Source of the DNA: Oscillospiraceae bacterium | GTDB taxonomy: Bacteria > Bacillota > Clostridia > Oscillospirales > Ruminococcaceae | Direction: 5' to 3' | NCBI GenBank assembly: GCA_004555865.1 | Contig: SFJO01000002.1 | Location: 62,001-126,000 of the forward strand | Length of the DNA: 64,000 bases | Shown here: in pieces, positions 43,241 through 51,466 of the stretch | Position numbering within the stretch: the first letter of the stretch is position 1 | Layout of the letters: each line of letters opens with the position of its first letter | Position numbers and translations under genes: made by a program | The notes under the pieces: generated by a model | Told to the model about the DNA's origin: nothing | Databases searched by the model: none | Seen by the model: only the letters and a program-made list of their open reading frames with translations

Positions 43241-43271
43241 ATACAAACCGGGTGTAGGGCCCGGTGTGTAT
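43241..43271. promoter_or_regulatory. inverted repeat ahead of thl
   Basis: ATACAAACCGGG (43241-43252) and CCCGGTGTGTAT (43260-43271) are 12-base arms with one mismatch around seven bases, 47-77 bases before thl. TGATACA (43217-43223) and TGTATCA (43267-43273) form a second, wider pair that overlaps it. It could be an operator, an attenuator or a weak coaD terminator. Confidence 0.45.
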
Positions 43272-43308
43272 CAAATTAAATAAGAAGCAGCCGGTTTTCA
43301 GCCTCTGC

Positions 43309-43809
43309 TCACCGCGCGGCACCGCCGTGCTTTTCGCGGAACTTCTCTTCCATGCGGCGGGCCACATTGGGGGTCACAAACGAAGAGACATCCGAACCAT
43401 AACAGGCAACTTCCTTCGCTATGGTACTGCTTAAATACGCATATTGCAAGCTTGTTGTGAAAAACATTGTGTCGATGTTCGGCTCCACAATGTGGTTGGT
43501 CTGGGCGATCTGCATCTCGTATTCGAAATCCGTCACCGCGCGCAGGCCGCGCACCATCACGTCTGCCTTCATCTTGCGGGCAAACTCCACCGTCAGCCCG
43601 TCAAATGTTTCCACCTGAACATTGGGCCACTGGGCCGTGCATTCCCGCAGCATCTCCACCCGCTCTTCCACGGTAAACAGCGGCGTTTTTGCACTGTTGG
43701 CCAATACGCCGATGATTACCTCATCCATCACCCGGGCGGCCCGCCCGATGATGTCCAGATGGCCCCGCGTCACAGGATCGAAACTGCCGGGGTAAATTGC
43801 TCGTGCCAT
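43309..43809 (-). CDS. coaD: phosphopantetheine adenylyltransferase
   Basis: Fourth step of coenzyme A synthesis: joins 4'-phosphopantetheine and ATP to dephospho-CoA. The 166 residues show the nucleotidyltransferase motif GSFDPVTRGHLDII, the RGLRAVTDFEYEMQ segment and the C-terminal SSTIAKEVACYGSDVSSFVP-like region (here SSFVTP), all standard for CoaD. The ATG at 43809 follows AAAGGA by 12 bases. It has its own promoter 60 bases upstream, and transcription may continue into the CoA-dependent butyrate genes. Confidence 0.96.
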   Translation of the reverse strand: MARAIYPGSFDPVTRGHLDIIGRAARVMDEVIIGVLANSAKTPLFTVEERVEMLRECTAQWPNVQVETFDGLTVEFARKMKADVMVRGLRAVTDFEYEMQIAQTNHIVEPNIDTMFFTTSLQYAYLSSTIAKEVACYGSDVSSFVTPNVARRMEEKFREKHGGAAR

Positions 43810-43871
43810 AACACTGATCCGTCCTTTAGGAATAACAAAGAGGCGCAGCGCTGCACACTTCACCTAAGACT

Positions 43872-43900
43872 ACTATAACATAGCAGCCTGTCTTTGCCAA
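43872..43900 (-). promoter_or_regulatory. promoter of coaD, possibly also the butyrate operon
   Basis: TTGGCA (43900-43895), 17-base spacer ending in TGT, TATAGT (43877-43872). Start site about 60 bases before coaD. Confidence 0.75.
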
Positions 43901-44212
43901 AGATTTATCAATGATTCCACAGAGAAACCGAAAAATTGGCGCAATGCACACAAAAACCGTTGTTTCTTCGGCATTGCCGCTTCATCGTTTCCGCGAACCA
44001 AACCGGCCTGCCGCCCCGCATCCGCCCTTTTCGGCGCATCATGAGGGGGCCTGCCGCCTATTTCTCAACACTCGTCTTGCCCGCCTTGGGCTGCCCCTAT
44101 GGCCGCCCGGCGGAATCGGGCCGCGCCCTTTTCCGTTTCCCTATTTATAATAGGAAGTGCAGGAAAAGAAAGCCCCCGGCAACAGAAAGCCGTGGATTTC
44201 AACCCGGTTTTC

Positions 44213-44241
44213 TTGACCCCTTGTGCGAATGATGTTACAAT
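44213..44241 (+). promoter_or_regulatory. promoter of the CoA-transferase gene
   Basis: TTGACC (44213-44218), 17-base spacer, TACAAT (44236-44241). The leader of about 95 bases is A-rich and ends in AAAGGA ten bases before the ATG. Confidence 0.75.
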
Positions 44242-44342
44242 GGGGCCAGAGCCTGTATATTCGATATTATAAAGCAAAGCGTCGTAAATGACAATAAAAC
44301 CATCAAAAAAAATCTCAAAGAAAATGAAAGGATTTGTGAACA

Positions 44343-45689
44343 ATGGATCTGAAAGAAATTTATGCTTCGAAATTGGTCAGCGCCGAACAGGCCGCTGCCG
44401 TGGTGAAGTCCGGTGACTGGGTGGATTATGGCTGGACCACCGGCACCCCCGTGGCCGTGGATAAGGCCCTGGCCGCCCGCCTGCCTCAGCTGGAGAACGT
44501 GAATTTCCGCGGCGGCATTCTGATGTGGGTGCCCGAGATCTTCAAGATCGAGGACCCCGCGGCCCACATGACCTGGAACAGCTGGCACATGAGCGGCATT
44601 GAGCGCAAGGCCGTGGCCCAGGGCTTCAGCTTCTATTCCCCCATCCGTTACAGCGAGCTGCCCCGCTATTACCGTGAGTCCGCCAACAAGCCCGACGTGG
44701 CCATCTTCCAGGTTGCCCCCATGGACGAGCACGGCTACTTCAACTTCGGCCCCAACGCCAGCCACATGGCCGCCCTGTGTGAGACTTCCAAGTGCGTCAT
44801 CGTTGAGGTGAACGAGAATATGCCCCGCTGCCTGGGCGGCATGGAGGAGAGCGTCCACGTATCCCAGGTGGATATGATTGTGGAGGGCGACAACCCCACC
44901 ATTGCCGAGATGGGCGGCGCTGCCGCTGCCACTGAGGTGGACCAGGCGGTTGCCAAGCTGATCGTGGAGCAGATCCCCAACGGCGCCTGCCTGCAGTTGG
45001 GCATCGGCGGTATGCCCAACGCCGTGGGCAGCCTGATTGCCCAGAGCGACCTGAAGGACCTGGGCGTTCACACCGAGATGTACGTGGATGCCTTTGTGGA
45101 CATTGCCAACGCCGGCAAGATCACCGGTGCCAACAAGGCCATCGACAAGGGCCGTCAGGTGTACGCCTTTGGTGCGGGCACCAAGAAGCTGTATGACTAC
45201 CTGAACAATAACCCCGCCTGCATGAGCGCCCCCGTGGATTACACCAACGACGTGCGCACCATCAGCCAGCTGGACAACTTCATGTCCATCAACAACGCGG
45301 TGGACCTGGACCTGTTCGGTCAGGTAAACGCCGAGAGCGCCGGTGTGAAGAACATCAGCGGTGCAGGCGGCCAGCTGGACTTCGTACTGGGTGCCTACCT
45401 GTCCAAGGGCGGCAAGAGCTTCATCTGCTGCTCTTCCACTTTCATGGACAAAAAGACCGGCCAGCTGCAGAGCCGCATTCGCCCCACCCTGGCCAACGGC
45501 TCCATCGTGACCGATACCCGCGCCAACATTCACTATCTGGTAACCGAGTACGGCCTGGTCAACCTGAAGGGCCTGTCCACCTGGCAGAAGGCGGAGGCCA
45601 TCATCTCCGTGGCACACCCCGACTTCCGTGACCAGCTGATCGCCGACGCCGAAAAGATGCACATCTGGCGCCGCAGCAACAAGCGCTGA
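44343..45689 (+). CDS. but: butyryl-CoA:acetate CoA-transferase
   Basis: Final step of butyrate formation: swaps CoA from butyryl-CoA to acetate, giving butyrate and acetyl-CoA. The 448-residue protein belongs to the acetyl-CoA hydrolase/4-hydroxybutyrate CoA-transferase family. Motifs are the CoA-loop LQLGIGGMPNAVG (218-230), the catalytic glutamate Glu245 in GVHTEMYVDAF, and the C-terminal YGLVNLKGLSTWQKAEAII. N-terminal SGDWVDYGW and GGILMWVPEI match the butyrate-specific group of Faecalibacterium and Roseburia, in contrast to acetate-only members. It has its own promoter and terminator and runs opposite to the thl operon. Confidence 0.94.
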   Translation: MDLKEIYASKLVSAEQAAAVVKSGDWVDYGWTTGTPVAVDKALAARLPQLENVNFRGGILMWVPEIFKIEDPAAHMTWNSWHMSGIERKAVAQGFSFYSPIRYSELPRYYRESANKPDVAIFQVAPMDEHGYFNFGPNASHMAALCETSKCVIVEVNENMPRCLGGMEESVHVSQVDMIVEGDNPTIAEMGGAAAATEVDQAVAKLIVEQIPNGACLQLGIGGMPNAVGSLIAQSDLKDLGVHTEMYVDAFVDIANAGKITGANKAIDKGRQVYAFGAGTKKLYDYLNNNPACMSAPVDYTNDVRTISQLDNFMSINNAVDLDLFGQVNAESAGVKNISGAGGQLDFVLGAYLSKGGKSFICCSSTFMDKKTGQLQSRIRPTLANGSIVTDTRANIHYLVTEYGLVNLKGLSTWQKAEAIISVAHPDFRDQLIADAEKMHIWRRSNKR

Positions 45690-45751
45690 GTTTGAATCGG
45701 AACCCATTCTGCGTTAAGAGTTTGTCTTGATTCTGGTCTACCAATTGCAAT

Positions 45752-45815
45752 AAAACGCCCCGGCTGCATGGCCGTTTCCTTTCATTGAGGAACTCGCAAT
45801 GCCGCCGGGGCGTTT
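45752..45815 (+). terminator. terminator of the CoA-transferase gene
   Basis: AAACGCCCCGGC (45753-45764) pairs perfectly with GCCGGGGCGTTT (45804-45815). The loop is long (39 bases) and the T tract is interrupted. Confidence 0.75.
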
Positions 45816-45972
45816 CGTTGTTTCAGGCGCGCTTATCCCGTCGGGCGTATCGGATCGTTTGTGCGGTTTATGAAGCCATGGGCACCGTGCGAGCTTGGCA
45901 GCAGCCGATTGAGCTTGGCACTGGGAATTCAGGAGGTGGGTTCAGCTGCTGGCAGGCCCCCTTGCGAGGGCG

Positions 45973-46059
45973 ATGTTCCGGCTGCTGTTCCGCCGCGTGA
46001 ACGAAACCGAAGAAGCCGCGGTTGAAAAAGAGCTGCGGAACGAGGGCATTGCGGAGTAA
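45973..46059 (+). CDS. possible 28-residue peptide or gene remnant
   Basis: An open frame of 28 codons starts at the ATG at 45973 with GAGGG three bases ahead, and ends 21 bases before a strong terminator. The peptide is charged, beginning MFRLLFRRVNETEE and ending NEGIAE. Upstream in the same frame there is coding-like sequence back to about 45918, so it may be the end of a decayed gene. No homologue is recognised and no promoter is evident. Confidence 0.25.
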   Translation: MFRLLFRRVNETEEAAVEKELRNEGIAE

Positions 46060-46080
46060 ATAACCGCCATGCATGAAATT

Positions 46081-46132
46081 TAATGGATGCCCAAGGGACA
46101 AAATCCCCCCCTTGGACATCCATTACTTTTTT
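46081..46132 (+). terminator. strong hairpin terminator
   Basis: TAATGGATG (46081-46089) and CATCCATTA (46117-46125), with inner CCAAGGG/CCCTTGG, are followed by CTTTTTT. It would end a plus-strand transcript from the 45816-46080 region or back up the terminator at 45752. Confidence 0.85.
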
Positions 46133-46221
46133 ATATCATGTTTTTTACAAATTCAGATTCTCCACAGACCTTTGGCCTTTTCAAATAAAATGTATCCAAC
46201 CATTAAAGTTACTCTTTGAAT

Positions 46222-46254
46222 GCAGAAAAACCGCCAAAAAGGCGGTTTTTCTGC
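46222..46254 (-). terminator. terminator of tRNA-Pro
   Basis: Perfect 14-base arms GCAGAAAAACCGCC/GGCGGTTTTTCTGC around five bases, starting seven bases after the tRNA 3' end on the minus strand. Its T run is within the stem, so it can work on both strands. Confidence 0.85.
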
Positions 46255-46260
46255 GAAAGG

Positions 46261-46336
46261 TGGTCCGAGTGACAGGATTCGAACCTGCGGCATCCTGCTC
46301 CCAAAGCAGGCGCGCTACCAACTGCGCTACACCCGG
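46261..46336 (-). tRNA. tRNA-Pro, anticodon UGG
   Basis: A 76-base cloverleaf with encoded CCA. Acceptor CCGGGTG pairs with CACTCGG (one G-U); D arm GCGCAGTTGGTAGCGC; anticodon stem CCTGC/GCAGG with loop TTTGGGA giving UGG; T arm GCAGGTTCGAATCCTG (T loop TTCGAAT). It reads proline codons CCN. Confidence 0.97.
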
Positions 46337-46378
46337 TTGTATACTGCTGCGGCAAAACGGCATCCCGCCGCAACAGTT

Positions 46379-46407
46379 ATTATACTGAATTTTTCAGAGG
46401 CCGTCAA
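46379..46407 (-). promoter_or_regulatory. promoter of tRNA-Pro
   Basis: TTGACG (46407-46402), 17-base spacer, perfect TATAAT (46384-46379). The precursor would have a leader of about 35 bases. Confidence 0.8.
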
Positions 46408-46484
46408 TGTGCGGGCCGCAACTTTGTCCTTGCCTGCTGCAAAATACCGCTTTCACCGCATTGCAGCAAAACGCTCAGCATCCC

Positions 46485-47939
46485 TCAACCCACCAGATAC
46501 AGCAGCAGAGGTGCCAGCGCCACCGCGGCGCTCAGGGCAAAGCGCGCCCAGAGGGTGCCACCGTCCACGGCCAGGCTGCCCTCCCGCTGGGGGCGGCTGG
46601 CCCGCCATGGGGCATACAAAACCAGCATACCGCCCACGGCCAGCACCAGAACCGCCATCAAAAGGGCATCGGTATTCTGCAAAGCCCCTTCCGACAGGCG
46701 GCCCAGCAAATTCACCAGGGCATCCCCTTCCCGGCTCCAGGGCTTCAGCCGCCCGGCCAGCATCCAGCGCAGGTTCATCTCGCCGGAGTACACCGCCGTG
46801 TAGGTGAGCACCGAGCAGCCGAAATAGGCCGCCCCGGCCGCCGCTTCCAGCAGCACGGTCTGCTTGGCATAGCCCGGCCACACCAGCAGCGCCAGTGCAG
46901 CACAGGGGGCCAGCACCACGGCCCAATAGGGGTAGGCCGCCGCGCCGATGAAAAAGCTGCCGTATCCGGCCAGCACGGCCCACAGCGCCCAGGCCGGGCG
47001 GGCCTGCTCGTCCATACGGCTGAGCCAGCACACCAGCACCGTGGCCCCAAACAGAAGCACAAAGGCCGAAATGGTTGCACCGCCCAGGTCCAAGTTGCGG
47101 CCGAACAAAAAGCGAATGAACCGCCGCTCGTCAAACTGGGTGGGGGTATTCATTTTGTCCCGCAGGAACAGCAGCTTCGACAGCAGCGACAGACTGCACG
47201 CCCCAGCGCTTGCCCCGGCAATGCGCCACAGCCGCTTTTCTTCCAACAGCAACAGGGGCAGAAAGACCATGAGGGCGAACATCTTAAAGGTGACGGCCAG
47301 GGCAAACCAGCCGATGAAGCCCCGCTCATCCTTTTTCAGCCAGGCCCACAGGCCCATCAGGGTGAAGAACACATTGAAAATGTCGATCTGCCCAATGCAG
47401 AACAGGCCGTTCAGCAGAAACAGCGAGGTGGAAAAGCCCCAGCAGGCCCACAGGCCCTGCTCCTTTGGGCGGCCCAGCTGGCGGGCAATGCCCAGAATCG
47501 CCCAGTTTGCCCCCACAAAGGGCAGCATTCCGGCCAAGCGCACCCACACCATGGCGATGAGGTTGGTCTCAAAGGTCAGGCCGGTGGCCAGTTCCCACAG
47601 GTACACCGGCAGGTTCCACACCGCAAGCAGCACATACACCCAAATGTCGTAGGGCACCTCGCCGGTCTGGCCGGTGGCCTGGCCGATGGGCAGCGCCGTG
47701 GCCAGCTGGTAAAACTGATTCAGGCGGCCGGTGCGCAGCGCATCCCAAAAGCTGATGCTGTGGCGCACGATCAGGGGCAGGTCGGTGTAGTTGTAGCACA
47801 CCAGGCACACCGCCAGCAGCACGGTCAGGGCGGCCCAGCGCACCCGGCCCGGGGCCGCCTGGGTTGCGGGAAGTTCCGGCTGCCCGAACACCCCCAGCCG
47901 GGGCAAAGGGTGCCGTTTCTGATTCTTCGCAGCGGTCAT
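46485..47939 (-). CDS. multipass membrane protein, GT-C (GT87/GT39)-like
   Basis: 484 residues with about eleven hydrophobic helices after a basic 35-residue cytoplasmic start. The first loop, FWDALRTGRLNQFYQLATALP, and the aromatic loop ahead of WVYVLLAVWNLPVY resemble bacterial mannosyltransferase-like GT-C proteins. No clean DxD is seen there. GAGGAG precedes the ATG at 47939. It stands alone, with a terminator upstream (47997-48066) and the tRNA promoter downstream. Function beyond polyprenyl-sugar-dependent glycosyltransfer cannot be given. Confidence 0.65.
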   Translation of the reverse strand: MTAAKNQKRHPLPRLGVFGQPELPATQAAPGRVRWAALTVLLAVCLVCYNYTDLPLIVRHSISFWDALRTGRLNQFYQLATALPIGQATGQTGEVPYDIWVYVLLAVWNLPVYLWELATGLTFETNLIAMVWVRLAGMLPFVGANWAILGIARQLGRPKEQGLWACWGFSTSLFLLNGLFCIGQIDIFNVFFTLMGLWAWLKKDERGFIGWFALAVTFKMFALMVFLPLLLLEEKRLWRIAGASAGACSLSLLSKLLFLRDKMNTPTQFDERRFIRFLFGRNLDLGGATISAFVLLFGATVLVCWLSRMDEQARPAWALWAVLAGYGSFFIGAAAYPYWAVVLAPCAALALLVWPGYAKQTVLLEAAAGAAYFGCSVLTYTAVYSGEMNLRWMLAGRLKPWSREGDALVNLLGRLSEGALQNTDALLMAVLVLAVGGMLVLYAPWRASRPQREGSLAVDGGTLWARFALSAAVALAPLLLYLVG

Positions 47940-47996
47940 GGCAAAAACTCCTCTTGTCTTTCGTGTGGCTGTTTCACTTCCGGCAAACTTCCATGC

Positions 47997-48066
47997 AAAA
48001 AGGCCGTCGTACCGCGCCTGGGCCGTATAGGGTCAGGGGCGCGGCACAGGCGGCCTTTGCTTTTTT
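47997..48066 (-). terminator. terminator of the rimP-ribF operon
   Basis: AAAGGCCG and CGGCCTTT arms with an inner CCGCGCC/GGCGCGG stem form a long hairpin. It is followed by Ts on both strands, 25-95 bases after the ribF stop. Confidence 0.8.
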
Positions 48067-48090
48067 GCGTTGGGGCATTGGGCGCTTGAT

Positions 48091-49020
48091 TCAGCGCAGC
48101 GGCGCAGCATCAAAATACTTTCGGGCTTTTTCGGCGGCATTCATCACGCAGGCGGTCAGATCGTCCAGATGGGCGAATTTGCGGCTGGGCTCCAGAAATG
48201 CATAGAACTCCACCACCGGGCGCTGGCCATACAGCTGCCCGTCAAAGCCCGGAATGAAGGTCTCGCAGGTGGCTGCCGCCCCCTCCTCGCTCACCGTGGG
48301 CCTCCGGCCGAAGCCGGTCGCGCTGGGGTACCAGGTACCGTCCACCAGCGTGCGGGTGATGTACACCCCCTCTTCGGGGGTCTGGAACCCGGCCGGGTAC
48401 ACCTGATTCAGTGTGGGAAAGCCCAGCGTATGGCCGAGGCCCTTTCCCCGCTGCACCGGAAAGTCGATCTGATACGGCGCGCCCAGCATGGCGTTGGCGG
48501 CGGGCACATCACCGTGCAGCAGCGCATAACGGATGCGGGTGCTGCTCACCGGGCGGCCCTCAAACATCTGCATGGGCACCACCTGAAGGGTCAGGCCCCG
48601 CTGGGCGCACAGCTGCTCCAGCACCTCCACGTTTCCGGCCTTGTTCCTGCCAAAGGTAAAGTTTTCGCCGCAGCACAGCACCTTGGCCCTAAAACAGCCC
48701 ACCAGCAGATCGTCCACGAACTGCTCCGGCGTCAGGCTTCGGAACTCTTCAAAGGCCGGGGCCATGTAGTGCTGCACCCCCATGGCCGCCACCCGACGGT
48801 GCTTTTCCTCGGTGGGCAGCAGGCGCGGGCCTTTGATACGGCTTTCCGGCGGCAGGCGGAAGGTAAACAGCGCCGGGGCCAGGCCCTGCCGCCGGGCGGC
48901 TTCCACCGCCGTTTGGATTACCGCCTGATGGCCCTTATGCACACCGTCAAAAAAACCCATCGCCACGGCGCTGCCCTGCAGGGGCACCGCCATGGCCCGC
49001 ATCTGCTGGGCCACTTCCAT
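48091..49020 (-). CDS. ribF: bifunctional riboflavin kinase/FAD synthetase
   Basis: Makes FMN and FAD from riboflavin. The 309-residue protein has the FAD synthetase domain first, with MGFFDGVHKGHQAVI and the later EGRPVSSTRIRYALLHGD, then the riboflavin kinase domain with GKGLGHTLGFPTLNQ. The start at 49020 follows GAGAGG by nine bases, and the gene lies five bases after truB. The truB-ribF end of this operon is conserved in Firmicutes. Flavin supply also matters for the Bcd-Etf complex encoded nearby. Confidence 0.95.
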   Translation of the reverse strand: MEVAQQMRAMAVPLQGSAVAMGFFDGVHKGHQAVIQTAVEAARRQGLAPALFTFRLPPESRIKGPRLLPTEEKHRRVAAMGVQHYMAPAFEEFRSLTPEQFVDDLLVGCFRAKVLCCGENFTFGRNKAGNVEVLEQLCAQRGLTLQVVPMQMFEGRPVSSTRIRYALLHGDVPAANAMLGAPYQIDFPVQRGKGLGHTLGFPTLNQVYPAGFQTPEEGVYITRTLVDGTWYPSATGFGRRPTVSEEGAAATCETFIPGFDGQLYGQRPVVEFYAFLEPSRKFAHLDDLTACVMNAAEKARKYFDAAPLR

Positions 49021-49025
49021 TCGCT

Positions 49026-49934
49026 TTAACCTCTCTCCACAAACAATTTTTCCACCTTCAGGGTACCGCCCTCGGTGCGGGCCAGCCCCAGAAAGGTTCC
49101 ATCCGTCCCATACACACGCCAGCGGCCGTCCGGCTTCCGGCAGCGGTAGGTGGGGGCACCGTTCATCAGGCGGGCCACCGTTGCCTCATCGGCCTGATAC
49201 TCGGGCAGGTGGGCAAACACGGTATCCGTCGGCAGAAGCAGCTCGGCCAGGGTGCCGTTTTGCTTTGCCTCATAAATTTCTTCCAGCGTATGGCTGTCCT
49301 CCAGCCGGTATTCTCCCGCCTGAAGCCGCTGCAGGGCGGACATGGTGGCCGGTACTCCCAGGGCGCGGCCGATGTCCTCCAGCAGCACCCGCACATAGGT
49401 GCCCTTGGAGCAGGCGATCTTCAGCCGGTATTCATCCGGCCCGGCCTGGCCCATGTAGTCGAGGGAATACACGGTGATGGGCCGCGGGGTACGCTCCACC
49501 TCCAGCCCCTGGCGGGCCGCCTTGTAAAGGGGCTGCCCGTTCACTTTCACGGCGGAGTACATGGGCGGAAGCTGCATCTGCTGCCCCAAAAAACGGGGCA
49601 GAACCTTCTGCAGCTCCTGCGCGCCCACATTCACAGGGGCGGTGCGGGTCACGGTACCGGTGATGTCGCCGGTGTCCGTGGCCATGCCCAGGCGCATGGT
49701 TGCCAGATAGGTCTTATCGTGGTTTTCCTGCATATCCACTGCTTTGCGGGCCATGCCCACAAACACGGGCAGAACGCCGGTGGCCATGGGGTCCAGCGTT
49801 CCGGAATGCCCCAGCCCCCGGGTGCCCAGCACCCCGCGCAGCTTTGCCAGCACGTCAAAGCTGGTCCAGCCGGTGGGTTTGTTCACCACCAGAATGCCCT
49901 GATACGGACTTGGGCCTTCATTCCTTCTGCTCAC
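49026..49934 (-). CDS. truB: tRNA pseudouridine(55) synthase
   Basis: Converts U55 in the T loop of tRNAs to pseudouridine. The 302 residues carry NKPTGWTSFDVLAKLRG, then GLGHSGTLDPMATGVLP with the catalytic Asp. A C-terminal PUA-like extension includes RVYGTDGTFLGLA. The frame begins at GTG (49934) inside the end of nrnA (17-base overlap), ten bases after AAGGAG. This overlap suggests coupled translation. Confidence 0.96.
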   Translation of the reverse strand: MSRRNEGPSPYQGILVVNKPTGWTSFDVLAKLRGVLGTRGLGHSGTLDPMATGVLPVFVGMARKAVDMQENHDKTYLATMRLGMATDTGDITGTVTRTAPVNVGAQELQKVLPRFLGQQMQLPPMYSAVKVNGQPLYKAARQGLEVERTPRPITVYSLDYMGQAGPDEYRLKIACSKGTYVRVLLEDIGRALGVPATMSALQRLQAGEYRLEDSHTLEEIYEAKQNGTLAELLLPTDTVFAHLPEYQADEATVARLMNGAPTYRCRKPDGRWRVYGTDGTFLGLARTEGGTLKVEKLFVERG

Positions 49935-50889
49935 AGCGCGCCAGCTCCTTCTTCACTTCGGCCAGAACGGCAGCCTTGGCATTGTCCAGGTTGCCCATCA
50001 GCTCACAGCCGGCCGCCCGCACATGGCCGCCGCCGCCCAGGCGTTTTGCAATGGCGCAGGCATCCACCTCATCGGTGGTGCGCACGCTGATCTTATAGCT
50101 TCCGCCGGGCTGCTGGCGCAGGGTCAGGCCCACCTCCACGCCCTCAATGGCGCGGGGCAGGCTGGTCAGATCCTCCAGGTCGCTGGGGGCTACCCCGCTG
50201 GAGAGAATGTCCTCCCGCGTCAGGTAGATCAACGCGCAGCGGCCGTCAAAATAGTACTCCAGGTTGTTCAGGGCCAGGCGCTCGGCCTCCACCCGCTGGG
50301 GCTTTTTGCTCTCGAACAGGCGGGCGTTCAGCTCGCTTGCGCGGGCCCCCGCCTCCATCAGCCAGGCAGCCGTAATGTGGCTGCGGGCCGTGGTGTTGGC
50401 AAAACGGAAGCAGCCGGTGTCGGTGGCAATGCCGGTGTACAGGCAGTCAGCGATCTGGGCGGTGATTTCCACCCCCATCTGCCCCAGCAGATCGTACATG
50501 ATCTCGGAGGCAGCCGCCGCGTCTGCATCCAGCAGGGTGGCGTCGGCATAGCCGGAGTTGCTGGAATGATGGTCGATGCACAGCTCGATCTGATCCACAT
50601 ACCGCTGCAGGGCATCGCCGAACAGCTGAATGCCTGCCACGTCCACTGCCACCACATGGGCGGGGGTGAACTGGCCCTCGAAGCACTCAATGTTCAGATA
50701 ATCATACTGCGCGGGAATGGGGTCGTTGCACAGCACCGCCGCCTGCTTGTTCAGCGCGTGAAAGGCCCAGTACAGTGCCGCGCCGCAGCCCAGAGTGTCG
50801 CCGTCCGGGTTTTTATGGCACAGTATGAGCACATTGTCCATGTCACACAGCCGCTGCGCGGTCTGGCTCAGATCCAGAAATTCAGTCAT
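49918..50889 (-). CDS. nrnA: DHH phosphoesterase NrnA (nanoRNase/pAp phosphatase)
   Basis: Soluble DHH/DHHA1 enzyme of 323 residues that degrades short oligonucleotides, pAp and pApA. Motifs: HKNPDGDTLGCGAAL, CIDHHSSNSGYAD, and the C-terminal GGGGHVRAAGC. It lacks the membrane and GGDEF-like domains of GdpP at 5478. Start at 50889 has GGAGGAG directly upstream; a frame to 50934 is unlikely. Its place between rbfA and truB is the usual one in Firmicutes. It probably finishes c-di-AMP breakdown after GdpP. Confidence 0.95.
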   Translation of the reverse strand: MTEFLDLSQTAQRLCDMDNVLILCHKNPDGDTLGCGAALYWAFHALNKQAAVLCNDPIPAQYDYLNIECFEGQFTPAHVVAVDVAGIQLFGDALQRYVDQIELCIDHHSSNSGYADATLLDADAAAASEIMYDLLGQMGVEITAQIADCLYTGIATDTGCFRFANTTARSHITAAWLMEAGARASELNARLFESKKPQRVEAERLALNNLEYYFDGRCALIYLTREDILSSGVAPSDLEDLTSLPRAIEGVEVGLTLRQQPGGSYKISVRTTDEVDACAIAKRLGGGGHVRAAGCELMGNLDNAKAAVLAEVKKELARCEQKE

Positions 50890-50954
50890 GGTCTCCTCCT
50901 GGCGGGGTGTTTCGCGGTGCAAGGAACCCCGCACGGCAGCCCCTCCGCTGCCTG

Positions 50955-51338
50955 TTACTCCTCTTCGCCGGCGGCCTCGGCGGGCGCTGCGCCCTCCTGC
51001 AGGTCTGCCAGCAGCTGGTTGATGTGGGCCGCATAGGCAGCGCCCTCATCCACCACAAATACAAACCGGGGGGCCTTCCGGATGTGCATCCGGCGGCTGA
51101 TCTCGGTGCGCACGTGGCCCGATGCCTTGTTCAGGGCCGCCACTGCGCCTTCGGGGCCGTCCTTGCGGCCCATCACACTGATGTGCACCTTGGCCACATC
51201 CAGATCCGGGGTCACATCCAGCCGGGTGACGGTCAGCAGGCCTTCGGCCAGGCGAGGGTCCTTCATCTGGCCGATGATCCCGATCAGCTCCCGCTTCATA
51301 TCCTGGGCCATCCGGCCCTGGTTCTTGCTGTTTGCCAT
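50955..51338 (-). CDS. rbfA: ribosome-binding factor A
   Basis: Assists maturation of the 30S subunit and cold adaptation. The 127-residue KH-fold protein has RMAQDMKRELIGIIG, DPRLAEGLLTVTRLDVTPDL and KVHISVMG, then the conserved VRTEISRRMHIRKAPRFVFV. AGGAG precedes the ATG at 51338. The last 20 residues are a low-complexity acidic/alanine tail. It follows infB after a hairpin (51353-51404) that lies just before its ribosome site. Confidence 0.95.
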   Translation of the reverse strand: MANSKNQGRMAQDMKRELIGIIGQMKDPRLAEGLLTVTRLDVTPDLDVAKVHISVMGRKDGPEGAVAALNKASGHVRTEISRRMHIRKAPRFVFVVDEGAAYAAHINQLLADLQEGAAPAEAAGEEE

Positions 51339-51352
51339 TTGTTCTCTCCTAT

Positions 51353-51404
51353 GGCAGGGCTGCACCCTCCTTCCGCCAGGCGGTTGGAACGGCACAGCCC
51401 TGCC
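51353..51404 (-). other. stem-loop between infB and rbfA
   Basis: GGCAGGGCTG (51353-51362) and CAGCCCTGCC (51395-51404) are perfect 10-base arms. The hairpin ends a few bases before the rbfA ribosome site and has no T tract. Confidence 0.55.
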
Positions 51405-51466
51405 CTGTTCCCGTTACGGGTTTCTTTCTTCAAAAGCAGGCCGGGAACGCAGCGCGCTGCGGAATA

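Larger units (their letters stand above)
43810..44342. other. divergent intergenic region between coaD and the CoA-transferase gene
   Basis: No gene. Two outward promoters (43872-43900 minus and 44213-44241 plus). Between them I see one palindrome, CCTATT/AATAGG around three bases (44140-44154), with no clear role. Confidence 0.7.
45690..46260. other. region between the CoA-transferase gene and tRNA-Pro
   Basis: Holds three terminators (45752-45815, 46081-46132, 46222-46254) and a 28-codon open frame (45973-46059). No larger gene is supported. The 45820-45970 part has no recognisable feature. Confidence 0.6.

Noticed and set aside
43195..43308. Rex operator upstream of the butyrate operon
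   Set aside because: No TTGTTAA-N4-TTAACAA-like site. The inverted repeat present has a different sequence and a longer spacer.
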